From NCBI GenBank assembly GCA_025765595.1, contig JAIVFH010000005.1:620001-684000 (forward strand): 64,000 bases of DNA, given 5' to 3'. Shown piece after piece: positions 53,646 through 64,000 of the stretch. Every line of letters starts with the position of its first letter. Positions within the stretch are counted from its first letter, which is position 1. Made by a program: the position numbers and the translations under genes. This DNA is from Obelidium mucronatum. Taxonomy: Eukaryota; Chytridiomycota; Chytridiomycetes; Chytridiales; Chytriomycetaceae. Under the pieces are notes generated by a model that was given only the letters and a program-made list of their open reading frames with translations, did not search any database and was not told the DNA's origin.

Positions 53646-54530
53646 TTACAAACCTTTGGATTTGGAGTAAACAGCGCCAAATGACTTTATAAACGGGCCT
53701 ACGCTGTCGGGAACAAACGGAAGTGCTGCAATCAAAGTCCCCAACACTGAAAAGACTTGTTCTACAGCAACGCCTTCGACCCATTCCTCGAATTTGGCGC
53801 GATCAAACCCAACAGTCGTAACGTCAAAAACAATAGCAACCAGTCGATCATAATCGTTCTCCAAATCAGCAACCGCAGTTCGCTGAAGCAGCGAATAGTA
53901 CAGGTCGAGTTCAGATTTTTCCTTATCAGTAAGCCAGCGTGGGGGGTTCTTTGTTCCAAACAGGGAAAACGCGTCGGTGATTTCAGGAGGAATAGGCTCT
54001 CCGAGTGCTTTGCAGCTGATTCGCGCGTTTTGGAGGCGGCTGATTTGTTTTTTGAGGGCTTCCTCTTTTGATTTGGGGGGTTTCGGTTTCTTGCCTGGAA
54101 TAGCGCTAGAGGGGTGTGGAGTGTACCGCTGTTGATCATAATCTAGATCGTGGGGAGTTGCGGGAGGATTATGAGATGGAGCCGGTGGCGGTACACTAGC
54201 CGAGTTTTGTTTCTTGTGATTATTATTGTGATGGTTATTCGGGGTCCAAGAATCGACAATCTCTTGATGAGATTGCAACCACGCTGAACTCCACGCGATC
54301 CAAGTATCATCGATTTCTTTCAAGGTTTTGAACTTGTTGCAGCAGAGAGTGAGGATCCTTTCATAGTGCTGTATGAGGCTTGTTATTTTCTGTGTTTCTC
54401 GTTTGCTGTTCACGTGTGGCGTTTTTTGGGAATATGTGGGTAGTAGCGACTGATGTGAGGATTTTGTGGGGTGTGGTGTGGATTCTTCGGGGATGATTTG
54501 GTTGGGGCGGGTGTTTTTGGTTGAAGGCAT
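53646..54530 (-). CDS. unknown protein with Pro/Asn/His-rich linker
   Basis: Single exon, 294 residues, starting MPSTKNTRPNQIIPEES. An N-terminal disordered part is followed by a helical segment (RETQKITSLIQHYERILTLC, IDDTWIAWSSAWLQSHQEIV), a low-complexity linker (HHNNNHKKQN, PPPAPSHNPPATP) and a C-terminal helical part (KSKEEALKKQISRLQNARIS, DKEKSELDLYYSLLQRTAVA). It ends with a moderately hydrophobic stretch (VFSVLGTLIAALPFVPDSVG) that could be a membrane anchor or buried helix. Family not recognised. It is divergent from the Tim17-like gene with about 120 bp between starts. Confidence 0.7.
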   Translation of the reverse strand: MPSTKNTRPNQIIPEESTPHPTKSSHQSLLPTYSQKTPHVNSKRETQKITSLIQHYERILTLCCNKFKTLKEIDDTWIAWSSAWLQSHQEIVDSWTPNNHHNNNHKKQNSASVPPPAPSHNPPATPHDLDYDQQRYTPHPSSAIPGKKPKPPKSKEEALKKQISRLQNARISCKALGEPIPPEITDAFSLFGTKNPPRWLTDKEKSELDLYYSLLQRTAVADLENDYDRLVAIVFDVTTVGFDRAKFEEWVEGVAVEQVFSVLGTLIAALPFVPDSVGPFIKSFGAVYSKSKGL

Positions 54531-54647
54531 CTTTTCCCTTTTTTTTTAACGCGTGATTTTCATGCGGCAATCTTCGTGGTCGTTAGGTCTTTAGACATCG
54601 TTCTGGCCAAATAGATATAACGAGTGTCCAATAAAAGGGCAGACAAC

Positions 54648-55433
54648 ATGCAGACATCAATTATTGACACCTCAATCTTACATATAAAAAAAATGACGAG
54701 TCACGAACGACCAACAGAACTTCAACTTGCCAAACACACACTGCTATACATTCTCACGCTTTCACCTTCAGCAGCCAAGATTCATGCAGACATTCTGACA
54801 TCGTATTCACCGGGATTGTTGTGGACAACGCGGATGTCGCTGTACCTTGGATTAGCTGGCGCCAGCATGAACGGATACATTGTGGGGCGACAGAGAAGTC
54901 ATCAGTTTCTTGGTGAGGAGCATCATACTCTTGTCCATGATGCTTCTGCTGATGCAAAGGATCGTTGCTCTTTTTCTTACAGCGGAAAACGCCCATCGGT
55001 TACCCAAAACTCATAAAGGCTGGTATGTGTACCATCGACATAAACAACTGGAGTCCATGAAATCGGCAATCTCGTGGCGTGGTGGTGGGAGCGGCTTTGT
55101 AAAGTTTTCTGGCATGGCTGCCGTGTTTTGTACAATGGAAAGCTTGTTGGAGCAGGAACTAACGAATGGGAAAGAATGCTGGGCGAATGCTTTGATTTCT
55201 GGTGGACTTGCGGGCGGGGCATTTGCTGGTGTTGGTGAGTTTTTCGATTTGGTTTAATGGAGGTGACATTTGACCGCCTTGATGTAGCTCGACTTTCGCT
55301 GCAATCTTCGAAATATGCTATTGCGATGGGTTTCGGAACTGGCTTTGCAATTGGGATTCTTCAAGATTTAGCTGCATATGCAACGGGGGTCTCAGTGAAG
55401 TATCCTGGAAGGTTGCGGGGAGGGGTCGGTTGA
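54648..55433 (+). CDS. Tim17/TIMMDC1-like inner-membrane protein
   Basis: Three exons: 54648-54931, about 55000-55236 and 55289-55433. The start is MQTSIIDTSILHIKKM or the second Met in MTSHERPTELQLAKH. The exon 1 donor GTGAGG and acceptor TTACAG join in frame to ENAHRLPKTHKGWYVYHRHK. The following segment SGFVKFSGMAAVFCTMESLL and ANALISGGLAGGAFAGV has the Gly-rich, hairpin-like pattern of Tim17/22/23 proteins, and order and length resemble TIMMDC1, a complex I assembly factor. Exon 3 adds YAIAMGFGTGFAIGILQDLA and ends near RLRGGVG. The assignment rests on pattern only. Confidence 0.6.
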
Positions 55434-55623
55434 GTTTTGGATACCTGGATGGGATTGGGAACGTGGGATGGACGGGATCGGGGTTTTTCGGCGGCAGCAT
55501 TGAGAAAAAACCATTTAAGTTGATTATTCTACTTGAAATAATTTAGTTTTTTCCGGTTATGTGAGACACCTCTATTGTGATTGGTCGGTTATCCTTAATT
55601 TTTTTTATTCTTCAATTCCACAA

Positions 55624-57955
55624 GCGAAATCCATGAGCTGGGAACAAGGAGGCAAGCCAAATACTGAGCTTCTAGCAGCAGTCAATCTCACATTCTGATT
55701 TCGTAGTGGGCATCACCTTAGCACTCCTCAGTGGAACGTTCATTGGCGCTTCAGTTGTCTTCACCAAAAAAGCACTCCTCGATATGAAGGCAAAGGGGCA
55801 CGATATAGCCCAAGGAAGTCATGAGTACCTTCGAAGTCCGATTTGGTGGGTTGGAATGACTCTGAGTAAGTGTGGCCACTGGCTGGACTCGAAACAAAAC
55901 TCATTTCAAACTGACCACTGTTCCACAGCTGCGTTAGGAGAAGTCGCAAACTTTGGAGCCTATGCGTTTGTTCCTGCGATTCTTGTAACTCCGCTTGGTG
56001 CAATATCCGTAGTTATAAGGTGCCGTTGTTGTCACGCCACTTTTTTTTTTGTTTTTCGTTCCACTCATGTATTTGGGCAGTGCTGTACTGTCTGCGATAT
56101 TCTTGAACGAGAAGCTGAATTTTTCTGGAATGGTTGGATGCGCCCAGTGTCTGATTGGTGCCGTGATTATTGTGCTTCATGCCCCAAGCCAAAGTTCGAC
56201 AAACACAATTCCAGAGTTTTTTCATTGGGTTCTTCAACCAGGTGCAACTTTTCGAAGTTTTAATGTACTTTGTCAGCTGATTTTGACTGCAGTTTTCATT
56301 GTCTATAGTATATTTATTGCTGGGATTCTTGGGTATTTAGTCATTTACGTGCAGCCGCGATACGCCCAACGCTCGCCTTTAGTGTATATTAGTATAAGCT
56401 CTCTGGGGGGCTCCTATTTGGTTTTGAGTACGCAAGGTAAAGAAGACAGGCCCCATCAGCAATTAGAACTAAATAATTCGGAAATAATGAACCCCAGGCT
56501 TCGGAACCTCTCTTGTATATTCCATTCGAAACTGGGGCACTGATAATCAATTCCTTCAATGGCCCATGTATCCTCTCATTGGTTTTATGTCATTCTTTAT
56601 TGTCTTTCAAGTACACTTCCTGAACAAGGCATTAGTCGTCGTACAGTGCAGCTATTGTAACACCGATATATTACGTGTTTTTCACGACTGCTACCATGAT
56701 GAGCACTGCATTTTTATTTCAAGGATTTCCTGTTGGTAGTTCTGTGAATGGAGTCAGCATCTTGTTTGGTTTCTTGACGATTGTTGGAGGAGTCGCTTTA
56801 CTGTTTCAATACAGTCTAAAGCTGCAAGAAATTGCCAAACATGCGGGAGATACTGTTGCGCGGATGGCCACTGCAGGACCAACCGCCAGTGTTGTTGGGG
56901 ATACGGTTGTGAGTGATGCTGGATTAGTCTTGGCACCAAAATCAGACAATCGAAGTGAAAGTGAACTCGATGGTACTAGTATGGTGGGTGGTTTGGACGA
57001 AGTGGAAAAGTACGCAAGTGCATCCAGAAATCAAGGGTCGTCAACGATGGTTGGAAGACCGGTGACAGCAGATGCTCCTTTGAATAATTCAAGTGGAATG
57101 ACAATATCTGCAGCTAGTGAGGCTATCGGGAGAAACTCAGTGGGAGCTGGTGGAAGTACCAGTCAGAATGGTGGAAGTACCAGTCAGAATTTGCGAAACG
57201 CAATTACGATCGAAGAATCCCCCCGACAACCTGCATTTCGCCCTTCTCTGGTAATTGATGGAGACGGTGTCGATGAACGGGATGAAGTGACATCCATTTC
57301 TCATGCCCTGGTTCCTGGTTTGAAAATCATCAAAATGATGCCGTCCTTGCTGTCTGGAGGGACTCGTCTGGAGACTTTACCTGCGCATCAACCACCGCGG
57401 TCGTTTTCACTTGGAGCCGGTGCTCAAGCAAGTACAGCAGAATCAGATACCAAATCAATGATGTCATGGATAAGGCGGAAGAGTACGCACAGTGCAGATT
57501 CTGGAAGCGAAGTAGATTTTCATCAGAACTCGCATCAGCGAACGAAAGCGCCAAAGCAGAGTCATTCCTTGTATGAGTGGCCCAGTAATCGGGGTGGGGG
57601 TTCAGTTGTCACGAATGTATCAGCCCCATTGCCGCCGAAACCTGTTAATGGCTCAGTGACAACAGATGGCCAGCGTAAAGGCTCAAAGGGATCGTATCAT
57701 ATCTCATTTGCACCATCGCAGGATATTGTACAAGAGGAGTCTTTGAATGATGACGATGAAAACATTGTTACAGGTGCTCCCCGCGAGCCACCGCTATCGC
57801 CCAAATGGCTGTCCAGCAATGGTATTTCAAATGGTGGGCCGACGAATGAATTGGGAATGGAGGCTATAATACCAGAGGGACTTTGCTCATCGCCAACGGA
57901 TCAAGACGCGGAGCTGACTCCATTAGAGAAACAACCTGCAGAATCTCAACTTTGA
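55624..57955 (+). CDS. NIPA-family transporter with a long cytosolic tail
   Basis: Second member of the NIPA family in this window. A likely first exon at about 55634 (MSWEQGGKPNTELLAA) is joined to GITLALLSGTFIGASVVFTK at about 55708; the exact junction is unclear. Later exons carry SPIWWVGMTL, GEVANFGAYAFVPAILVTPL, SAVLSAIFLNEKLNFSGMVG and CLIGAVIIVLHAPSQ, then IVYSIFIAGILGYLVIYVQP. A final large exon begins within VHFLNKALVV and YYVFFTTATMMSTAFLFQGF, and ends the membrane part with FLTIVGGVALLFQYSLKLQE. About 370 residues of Ser/Gly/Thr-rich tail follow, with a repeated GGSTSQN motif and no known domain. The tail distinguishes it from the copy at 42642. Confidence 0.75.
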
Positions 57956-58111
57956 CCTGAAACCACAAATTGCAAAGAAATTGGCATAATTAAAAGTGAA
58001 TATAACACAACACGAACTTTCCAGAACAAATCTGCCTTTCCACCCACCAACCGATCACCACTCTGCGACAAACCATTGAGAATATTGTCTCATTCGAGAA
58101 ATCTGCTCGCT

Positions 58112-61100
58112 ATGAAGGCATCCAATGCACCGGTCCCTCCTCCGTCCAAACAGAAACCAATGCCCGCCCTCCGTGTTCACCCAATCCCAACCCCGATTCC
58201 AGGCACATCCAACAAACCAGCACTGGAAACATTCTCTTTTCCAACTGACGACGGCCTTAGATCGAGTCCGCGCCAAAGTGGCGTTTCTCCCAAACACCAC
58301 ACAGCTTTGAGTTCGTCGTCAAAGAGTGCCCAAAGCGAAAAGTCCAAGACGCCATCAACTTCGAATATGGCGTCAACTTTACCGCCTATAGCTGGGGGGC
58401 CCCTTGATTCGTTTGCCAAGGATGACGCTTACCTGACTCGGATCCAGAACTCCATAAAGGGCGAAATGGACGGATATTCGAGTTTGAACGAGATTTTGAA
58501 AGCAGAAAAGAGTCTTTTGCGGGAAGCAGGCGAGCGCGGATTAGGGATAATTGGTAGCAATATCGATGACGTGGAAGGGACGCGAACGGAGAGTGAACTC
58601 TCATGTGACTCAGAGCTATCTGGATCCCAATCAGCGTCGGAATCGGAATCAGAATCGGAATCTTTTTCAGATGCGTCTGAATCATCTCTTGATTCGGGAG
58701 GAACCTCGTCTACTGCGCCTCTGGCTCAAGTAAAAGTGAATATTAGAAGTACACTGAATATGAAGCACACAAAGACTTCGTCTCCGTCAGTGGTTCCTTC
58801 CGTTATGGCCTTGGATGTCGTCAAAGTATCAACTGTCTCGTTGTCGCCGTTACTTCAACGTGCTGGTTCGATGGGAAGTGACGTATCCAATTCGGAGGAT
58901 CAACCAAACGGCGACTCTCCCAGACATCATCATCATAGATATCATCACCATAATCATCACCATCATCGACAGCACACAAAAAGCTCTGCGTTGGTGAAGG
59001 AGAGGAAGTTAAAGCAGGGGCGATTGCTTCTCGTGTCTCTGTTGGAGAACTTTTGCATGTTGTATGACCAGAGTCCTGAGAGAAACAAGCGATTGTTTTT
59101 CGTATTGTGCAAACAACTGTCAGCAATGGGAGTAAGTAGAAGGTGTTTTGGTCAATCAAATAATGTCACTAATTCCCAACATTTGTGAAATAAGATTATT
59201 GATTCGGAAGATTTTTTGGATGAAATCTCAGCAGTACGTGGAGCGTACAAGCGAGCTTTCAAAGAACTTGTCATGCAGGCAATGCAAGCAATCCGAGATG
59301 AGGGGCTTCCTAGAGCCTTGCCTTCAACGTTGAGTAACTCAGATGGAGATGGGGCTTCTCGGGACTCAGAAAATGAAGGGTTTGTGCTGCCAAAACAACC
59401 GAAACGTTAATAACAACAAAAATCAGAAAATCAGCCCTTGTTTTAACGCGATCGGCGTATAGTTCAGACCGAATTTCTCATACTATGCACCATTACTCGT
59501 ATTCTTCAGACAATATTTATCATGAAAATTTGTCCCAACCAATGGAGCAACAACAATCTGCTTATGACTTATCTGAAATCCTTGATCTCCAAGCGTCTCG
59601 CTACTTGGAAGATTTTGAGGAAGTGCGTCCTTTGGGCAAAGGTGGATTCGGTCAAGTTTGGTGCGTTCGCAATAAATTGGACGGAATGGAGTATGCAGTA
59701 AAGAGGGTCAAACTTCGCGCAAAAGAAGGCGGTGGTGTTGCTAAGGTAAATTATTGCACTTCTGTTTGAACGTTTCTTTGTGTAACGAGCACTGCGGTAG
59801 ATTCTTCGGGAAGTTAAAGTACAGGCCCGAATGTCTCATCAAAATGTAGTTCGCTATTTCAGTTGTTGGCTAGAGCATGCTTCTCCGGCTGCCAAAGTAC
59901 AAGACGCCGGGGACGATGACATAGGAGATGGCTTGGAATCAACAACCGAAGATTTTACTGGTGATCCACAAAGTATGGACTATCAATCTAGTGTTGAGAA
60001 CTATTCGACGTCCAACGAAACGAACGGAGTTCCTCGACAATGGAGAACCAATTTTATTATCACAGAAGTTGAATCCGACCATGATCGCGCATCAAAAGAA
60101 GTCATTGATGATTTGAATGTGGGAATTGCTGGGAATAATTCGGACGATTCTGAAGAAGAAAAAAGTGATAATGAAGACGATGATGGGGATGAAGAGGAAG
60201 AAGAATTCGAATGGGATGAAGATATTGATATTGACATTGAGTACAAGATACCTTCAAGGCATTCTGTTGCAAATCCGTCCGTCACCCAGATGTCCAAGTC
60301 ACACACATCTGTTGAATCGGCATCATTGCATACTGCAGGATCTGCAAATTCTGAGAGCCCTACAACGCCATTGGTACTGCCTTCTGGCGCCAGTAATCAT
60401 AGGGATTTTACGTCTCGTCTACGAAATGAGACAAAAATGAAGGCAGAAAATCGACCGAGCAATTCTGCGAAACCTCGAACAGGATTACCCAGAGAACTGA
60501 CTTTATTTATTCAAAGTAAGCCTATGCATATCTTATGAAATGTGATCAAATTGTTGACACGTTACACCAGTGGAGCTTTGTGGAAATACGCTCCAACAAT
60601 ACCTGAACTATCGCAATAAGGCCATCTATAACACCAATTTCTGCAAAATATCGGATGCTGACCTAGTTCTTGCAATCAATCCGATATTTTGCACATCAGT
60701 AATTCGGGATATGTGTGAAGGATTGGTGTACATTCATTCCCAAGGTTGCATTCACAGAGATATAGCCCCAAAGAATATATTCTGGGTCCCAAAACCGTTT
60801 TCAGGATCAAATACTTCCATTAATGGATACTCTATTGAATCAATGAGTCGCTCTTCAGTCAGTCAATCTCTTGCTTCATCATTCAAGTCCGCCGAATCAC
60901 GCGATTCATTCTTGGAAGACCTTACTGCGCCTTTTAAAAATGGAGGTTACTGGAAGATTGGTGATTTTGGACTGGTAACATTGTCAGATGTAGTTGAAGA
61001 TGATGGTCAGAGTTTTGTGTCCAGAGAATCAACTGCCAGTGATATCAACCCCAACGGTGTATTGGGAACAACAAAGACTAGGACAACGGGTATTGGAACT

Positions 61101-61813
61101 GTGACATATGCTTCGCCGGAGCAATTAGCGCCCTCAGAATCCTACAGCTACACATCTAAAAGTGATATGTTTTCTGTCGGAATCGTCTTGTTTGAGTTGC
61201 TTCATCCCCTGGGAACTGGAATGGAAAGAGCTCAGACATTAACAAACCTGCGGCTTGGTGTCCTTCCTGAAGAATTTGTTAAACGTTTTCCAAAAGAGGT
61301 GTTTGTTTGTTGGGTGTAAAACTTTCGTTGACGCTGTGTTTTCCCCAGGCCACTCTCATCCTATCGTTGATGAATAAGAACCCAGAACACCGTCCATGTG
61401 CCCGAGAAACTTTGGATGTTCTGATTCTTTCTGCTGAAAAGCCGACAGCATCAACAGGAAACCAGCCGTCTTTGCCTGATCCGGCGCCAGAAAACCAACC
61501 ACAGGAATCGGATATAGACATACTGGCCACTCAAAGTCGTTCACGTAGACCATCAAAGCAGCGTCTGGCGTTCGTTGAAGCGATTACAAACACCATCAAG
61601 AATTGGATTCACCATCCCCACAAGGAGGACATGCATGAATTGGGAAGTAAAGAGCTGATGGAAGAATTATCGAACCCCGTAAAAGCATTGAGGATGGTTG
61701 TTGATGCGCATAAACGCGCTGAAAAGGCGGAACAGGAGGCCAACTTGGCGAAACTGGAAATTGACAAACTGCGTGCCAAAATAGCAGAGTTGGAAACAAA
61801 ACTTAAAGAATAG
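58112..61813 (+). CDS. eIF2alpha kinase, HRI-like
   Basis: Stress kinase that phosphorylates eIF2alpha to reduce translation. The start MKASNAPVPPPSKQKPMPAL is at 58112. The N-terminal exon is Ser-rich, with a cluster of about 12 histidines (HHHHRYHHHNHHHHRQH near residue 285), then RLLLVSLLENFCMLYDQSPE, RNKRLFFVLCKQLSAMG and FLDEISAVRGAYKRAFKELV, a helical segment resembling the HRI N-terminal domain. Joining across 59405-59471 is in frame. The kinase has GKGGFGQVW (Gly loop), AVKRVK (Lys), a roughly 210-residue acidic insert between HQNVVRYFSCWLE and MELCGNTLQQYL, catalytic loop IHRDIAPKNIFW, KIGDFGLVT (DFG) and GTVTYASPEQL. The insert between the lobes is a hallmark of eIF2alpha kinases. 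The C-terminus is a short coiled coil ending ETKLKE. Six exons. HRI over PERK is favoured by the missing signal and membrane segments. Confidence 0.85.
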
Positions 61814-61971
61814 ATGTGTAAATAGCAATAAAATAGGAGTCATAGCTTTTTCGTCGGATTTCTTATTTTGTTTATTGTTTTTGGGTGGGGACAAAAGAAG
61901 TGTACCATATCAAAATGTTGAAGAAAAATGAGAGATTATAACAAGAGTATCAGAGTTTAAAGGACCTTTCA

Positions 61972-63477
61972 TCATGGTTTCCAGTCTCCATCTGTTGCTC
62001 CTTCAAGCTCACAAACTTCGTGAATTGTTGCTCCCACAAGGTCATCACTCCCTCTCTTCAAACCCGTACAAATTCGCATGTGTCTTTTCAAGTTGCTCAG
62101 CACTGTAAACTTCCACTCACAGCCTTTACTTGGACAGTGATAAGGCCGTTCCCCAGTATGAGAGTTCATGTGGGTTCTCAGCGTCGAAGGTCGCGTGAAC
62201 CGTTTTGAGCAAACAGAGCACATGTACCTCCGAGGCACGGAATGGCGATACCCGGAATCATTTGCTTCGTCATCTGGTTCTGCAATCATGTCTCCTGAAT
62301 CTTTGAGCACCATAATCTGTCCCCTACTGGTTCTCGCAGTTCGATTTGTAGTGTTTGTGGGGAGAGGAATACGTCGTCGTTCGGTGTGTTGTCGTTGTTG
62401 TGGCTGTTGTTGTTGTTGTTGTTGTGTTTGTTGCTGTTGTTGTTGGGCGGACCTTGTTGATGACGGTGGAGGCATCATCATCATTTCTGTGCTACCATTT
62501 CCATTGATTTGCTGGTCTTCGGTGCTGGAGAGACCGCTTCCCATCCTACCACCGTAAAACATCATGAAGGAAGGGTCGGCAATAGCAAAGTTCGATGGAT
62601 CTGTGTCATGAAGCTGTGGGTGTGCTGTATATAGTTGAGATGTGAACTGAAATCCAGGGCCCATAAAATGTGGGGGTGGTTGGGGTCCGTTTATGGAGTC
62701 ACTTGTGATGGGTAGGGGTAAACCAAAAGACGAGCTGGTGTTTCTTAGCGGAGAATGCATCATAGATAGAGGAATTGAACCGGTACTGTTATTTTCGTAA
62801 CCCCAATTGCTAACAAATCCACCCATTCCACCGGATGGTGTTGAATCGAATGACTCGTGGTCTATGGGTTCTGAGGGTGGTGTGGCTGATGGGGGAATGA
62901 GATTGTCATTCGTTTTGAAGTAATGTTTTTCTTTTCGAGGGTCATGGTCAAAAGAATTTGAGGATTGATTAAAGGAAGTTGGGTCAAAAATTTCGGGTTT
63001 GAATTGAGGGTTCGTTTCAGCGTCGTTGTATTGTAGTAGTGAAGGATCATGATGGTTCGAGCTTAATTGTTGCTGGGGCATAGTATGTCCACTGAAGTGG
63101 GGTGGGTATCCTTCATACATGCTATAGCTACTCCCAAATGACAAGAATGAGTTGGCATATTCATTAATACTTGAAGATGATGAGTTTCCAGAATTCATAA
63201 AGACTGGGTTTCCAACCATTCCAGAGCCCGACGGGTGGTTGTGATGATGACCCAGGCGGTCAACAAACAGCATGTTTGTCATAGACTCTTGATTAGGAAA
63301 TTTTGACGAATCCATACTGCCAGACAGGCCACCCCATTGAGAATTGTCGAATCCCGATGCAGAATTATAAGCCAGCTCCTCCTCTTGCTTGGAATCAACT
63401 CCAGGCACGGCAAGATCATTATCACGAAGCATCTTGGAACGAAAATAAACGCGTTTAGCCCAGGCACAGAAAATCAT
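61972..63477 (-). CDS. C2H2 zinc-finger transcription factor
   Basis: Single exon, 501 residues. Start MIFCAWAKRVYFRSKMLRDN or the second Met. The N-terminal 350 residues are Ser/Asn/Pro/Met-rich and likely disordered, with poly-Gln (about 62400-62450) as a possible activation region. Near the C-terminus two adjacent C2H2 fingers read YMCSVCSKRFTRPSTLRTHM...H and YHCPSKGCEWKFTVLSNLKR...H, joined by a canonical TGERPY linker. The second finger has the longer C-x4-C spacing. About 50 residues follow. DNA target unknown. It is convergent with the HRI-like gene 160 bp away. Confidence 0.85.
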   Translation of the reverse strand: MIFCAWAKRVYFRSKMLRDNDLAVPGVDSKQEEELAYNSASGFDNSQWGGLSGSMDSSKFPNQESMTNMLFVDRLGHHHNHPSGSGMVGNPVFMNSGNSSSSSINEYANSFLSFGSSYSMYEGYPPHFSGHTMPQQQLSSNHHDPSLLQYNDAETNPQFKPEIFDPTSFNQSSNSFDHDPRKEKHYFKTNDNLIPPSATPPSEPIDHESFDSTPSGGMGGFVSNWGYENNSTGSIPLSMMHSPLRNTSSSFGLPLPITSDSINGPQPPPHFMGPGFQFTSQLYTAHPQLHDTDPSNFAIADPSFMMFYGGRMGSGLSSTEDQQINGNGSTEMMMMPPPSSTRSAQQQQQQTQQQQQQQPQQRQHTERRRIPLPTNTTNRTARTSRGQIMVLKDSGDMIAEPDDEANDSGYRHSVPRRYMCSVCSKRFTRPSTLRTHMNSHTGERPYHCPSKGCEWKFTVLSNLKRHMRICTGLKRGSDDLVGATIHEVCELEGATDGDWKP

Positions 63478-64000
63478 GGTAAAATAACTACAAGGAGATA
63501 CCTTATAGATTAAGTATCAGTATTTTGAATATTACTCAAGTATTTCCAGAAGTAAAATCAAAGGATGGGTTGAAAACTGGCCAACGAAACTTGTGCACGA
63601 AAAGATTCCAAAAGTCTGAGCTGATTTCCTTTTTTTATTTCCTGTTTGCAATGATAGTGCTCAATGAAAGGCTTGATCTGATCATTGAGACTCAGCATCA
63701 GATCAAGGTGAGATCTGATATCAGCAACGAACCTTCTAGACACAATGGATATCGATACAATAAAACGCTATTTAGGAGGTTTTGAGTACTGTGAATAGAG
63801 CGTATTTGCGGCTCTGGGGGTTGGTTGGCACAGTCCTAGAAAAGACAAATCTCGTTTGTGACAATTCCTAATTTTCAGAGAACTAGAGCAATAGGGTCGA
63901 ATAAAGAAAGATCCAGAGAAATAAAATAAAAATAATCGTAATACAAGGGATTGTAGCAGATATGTATAGGATTTAAAAATTTATACAAAACAAATTATCA
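63478..64000. other. upstream region of the zinc-finger gene, no gene recognised
   Basis: About 520 bp to the window edge, AT-rich. It holds GATCTGATCATTGAG and GAGATCTGATATC with repeated ATCTGATC/GATCAGAT words. Open frames are short and without family resemblance. Confidence 0.5.

Overview
The window looks like nuclear DNA of an early-diverging (zoosporic, chytrid-like) fungus. That placement is an inference, not a sequence match. It rests on dense genes on both strands with short GT-AG introns (about 40-110 nt), fungal-type families (5-aminolevulinate synthase, KTI12, LCB4/SPHK-like, heme-thiolate peroxidase), animal-like components missing from many Dikarya (CFIm68/CPSF6, WGR-type PARP, HRI-like eIF2alpha kinase), and very long homopolymer tracts in introns and intergenic DNA. 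About 24 protein-coding genes, 3 tRNA genes, one full-length Ty1/copia retrotransposon, one foldback MITE-like element and one large array of short palindromes are visible.

Layout. 1-2833: a head-to-head pair of haem enzymes, an alpha-dioxygenase-like fatty-acid peroxidase (minus, cut by the window edge) and a heme-thiolate peroxidase fused to a multi-pass membrane domain (plus). 2938-5281: a CPSF6/CFIm68-like pre-mRNA 3'-end factor. 5769-9420: two tandem paralogues with a Cys-rich ectodomain, one membrane segment and a C-terminal SH3 domain. 9475-10344: KTI12. 10380-11190: about 28 short CGCC-GAA-GGCG palindromes. 11286-17567: a giant disordered protein ending in a degenerate sphingoid-base-kinase-like domain. 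18882-19920: a strong TATA/TC-leader locus of unresolved exon structure. 20236-21209: divergent histones H3 and H4. tRNA-Pro at 21436. 22372-24317: mitochondrial 5-aminolevulinate synthase. 24564-26165: a small unknown gene and an SDR-like Rossmann protein. 26246-26452: a foldback MITE. 26679-28895: a dynamin-family GTPase. tRNA-Pro at 29354. 29891-32189: PARP. tRNA-Ile at 32436. 32660-34691: an AAA+ ATPase.

35053-42539 is an F-box/ankyrin gene split by a copia element at 36010-42230, which is flanked by a TTGTC duplication. The right-hand part holds two NIPA-type transporters (42642-44046 and 55624-57955), a monothiol glutaredoxin (Grx5), a TBC Rab-GAP, a 2OG-Fe(II) oxygenase with two frameshifts, a RING E3, an LPAT/AGPAT acyltransferase, two unknown proteins, a Tim17-like/TIMMDC1-like protein, an HRI-like kinase and a C2H2 zinc-finger protein.

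Functional links are loose, as expected for a eukaryote. One theme recurs: haem and its supply or sensing (two haem peroxidases, ALAS with CP motifs, an HRI-like kinase). Several reading frames break at homopolymers or near short indels, so some frameshifts may be assembly errors rather than biology.
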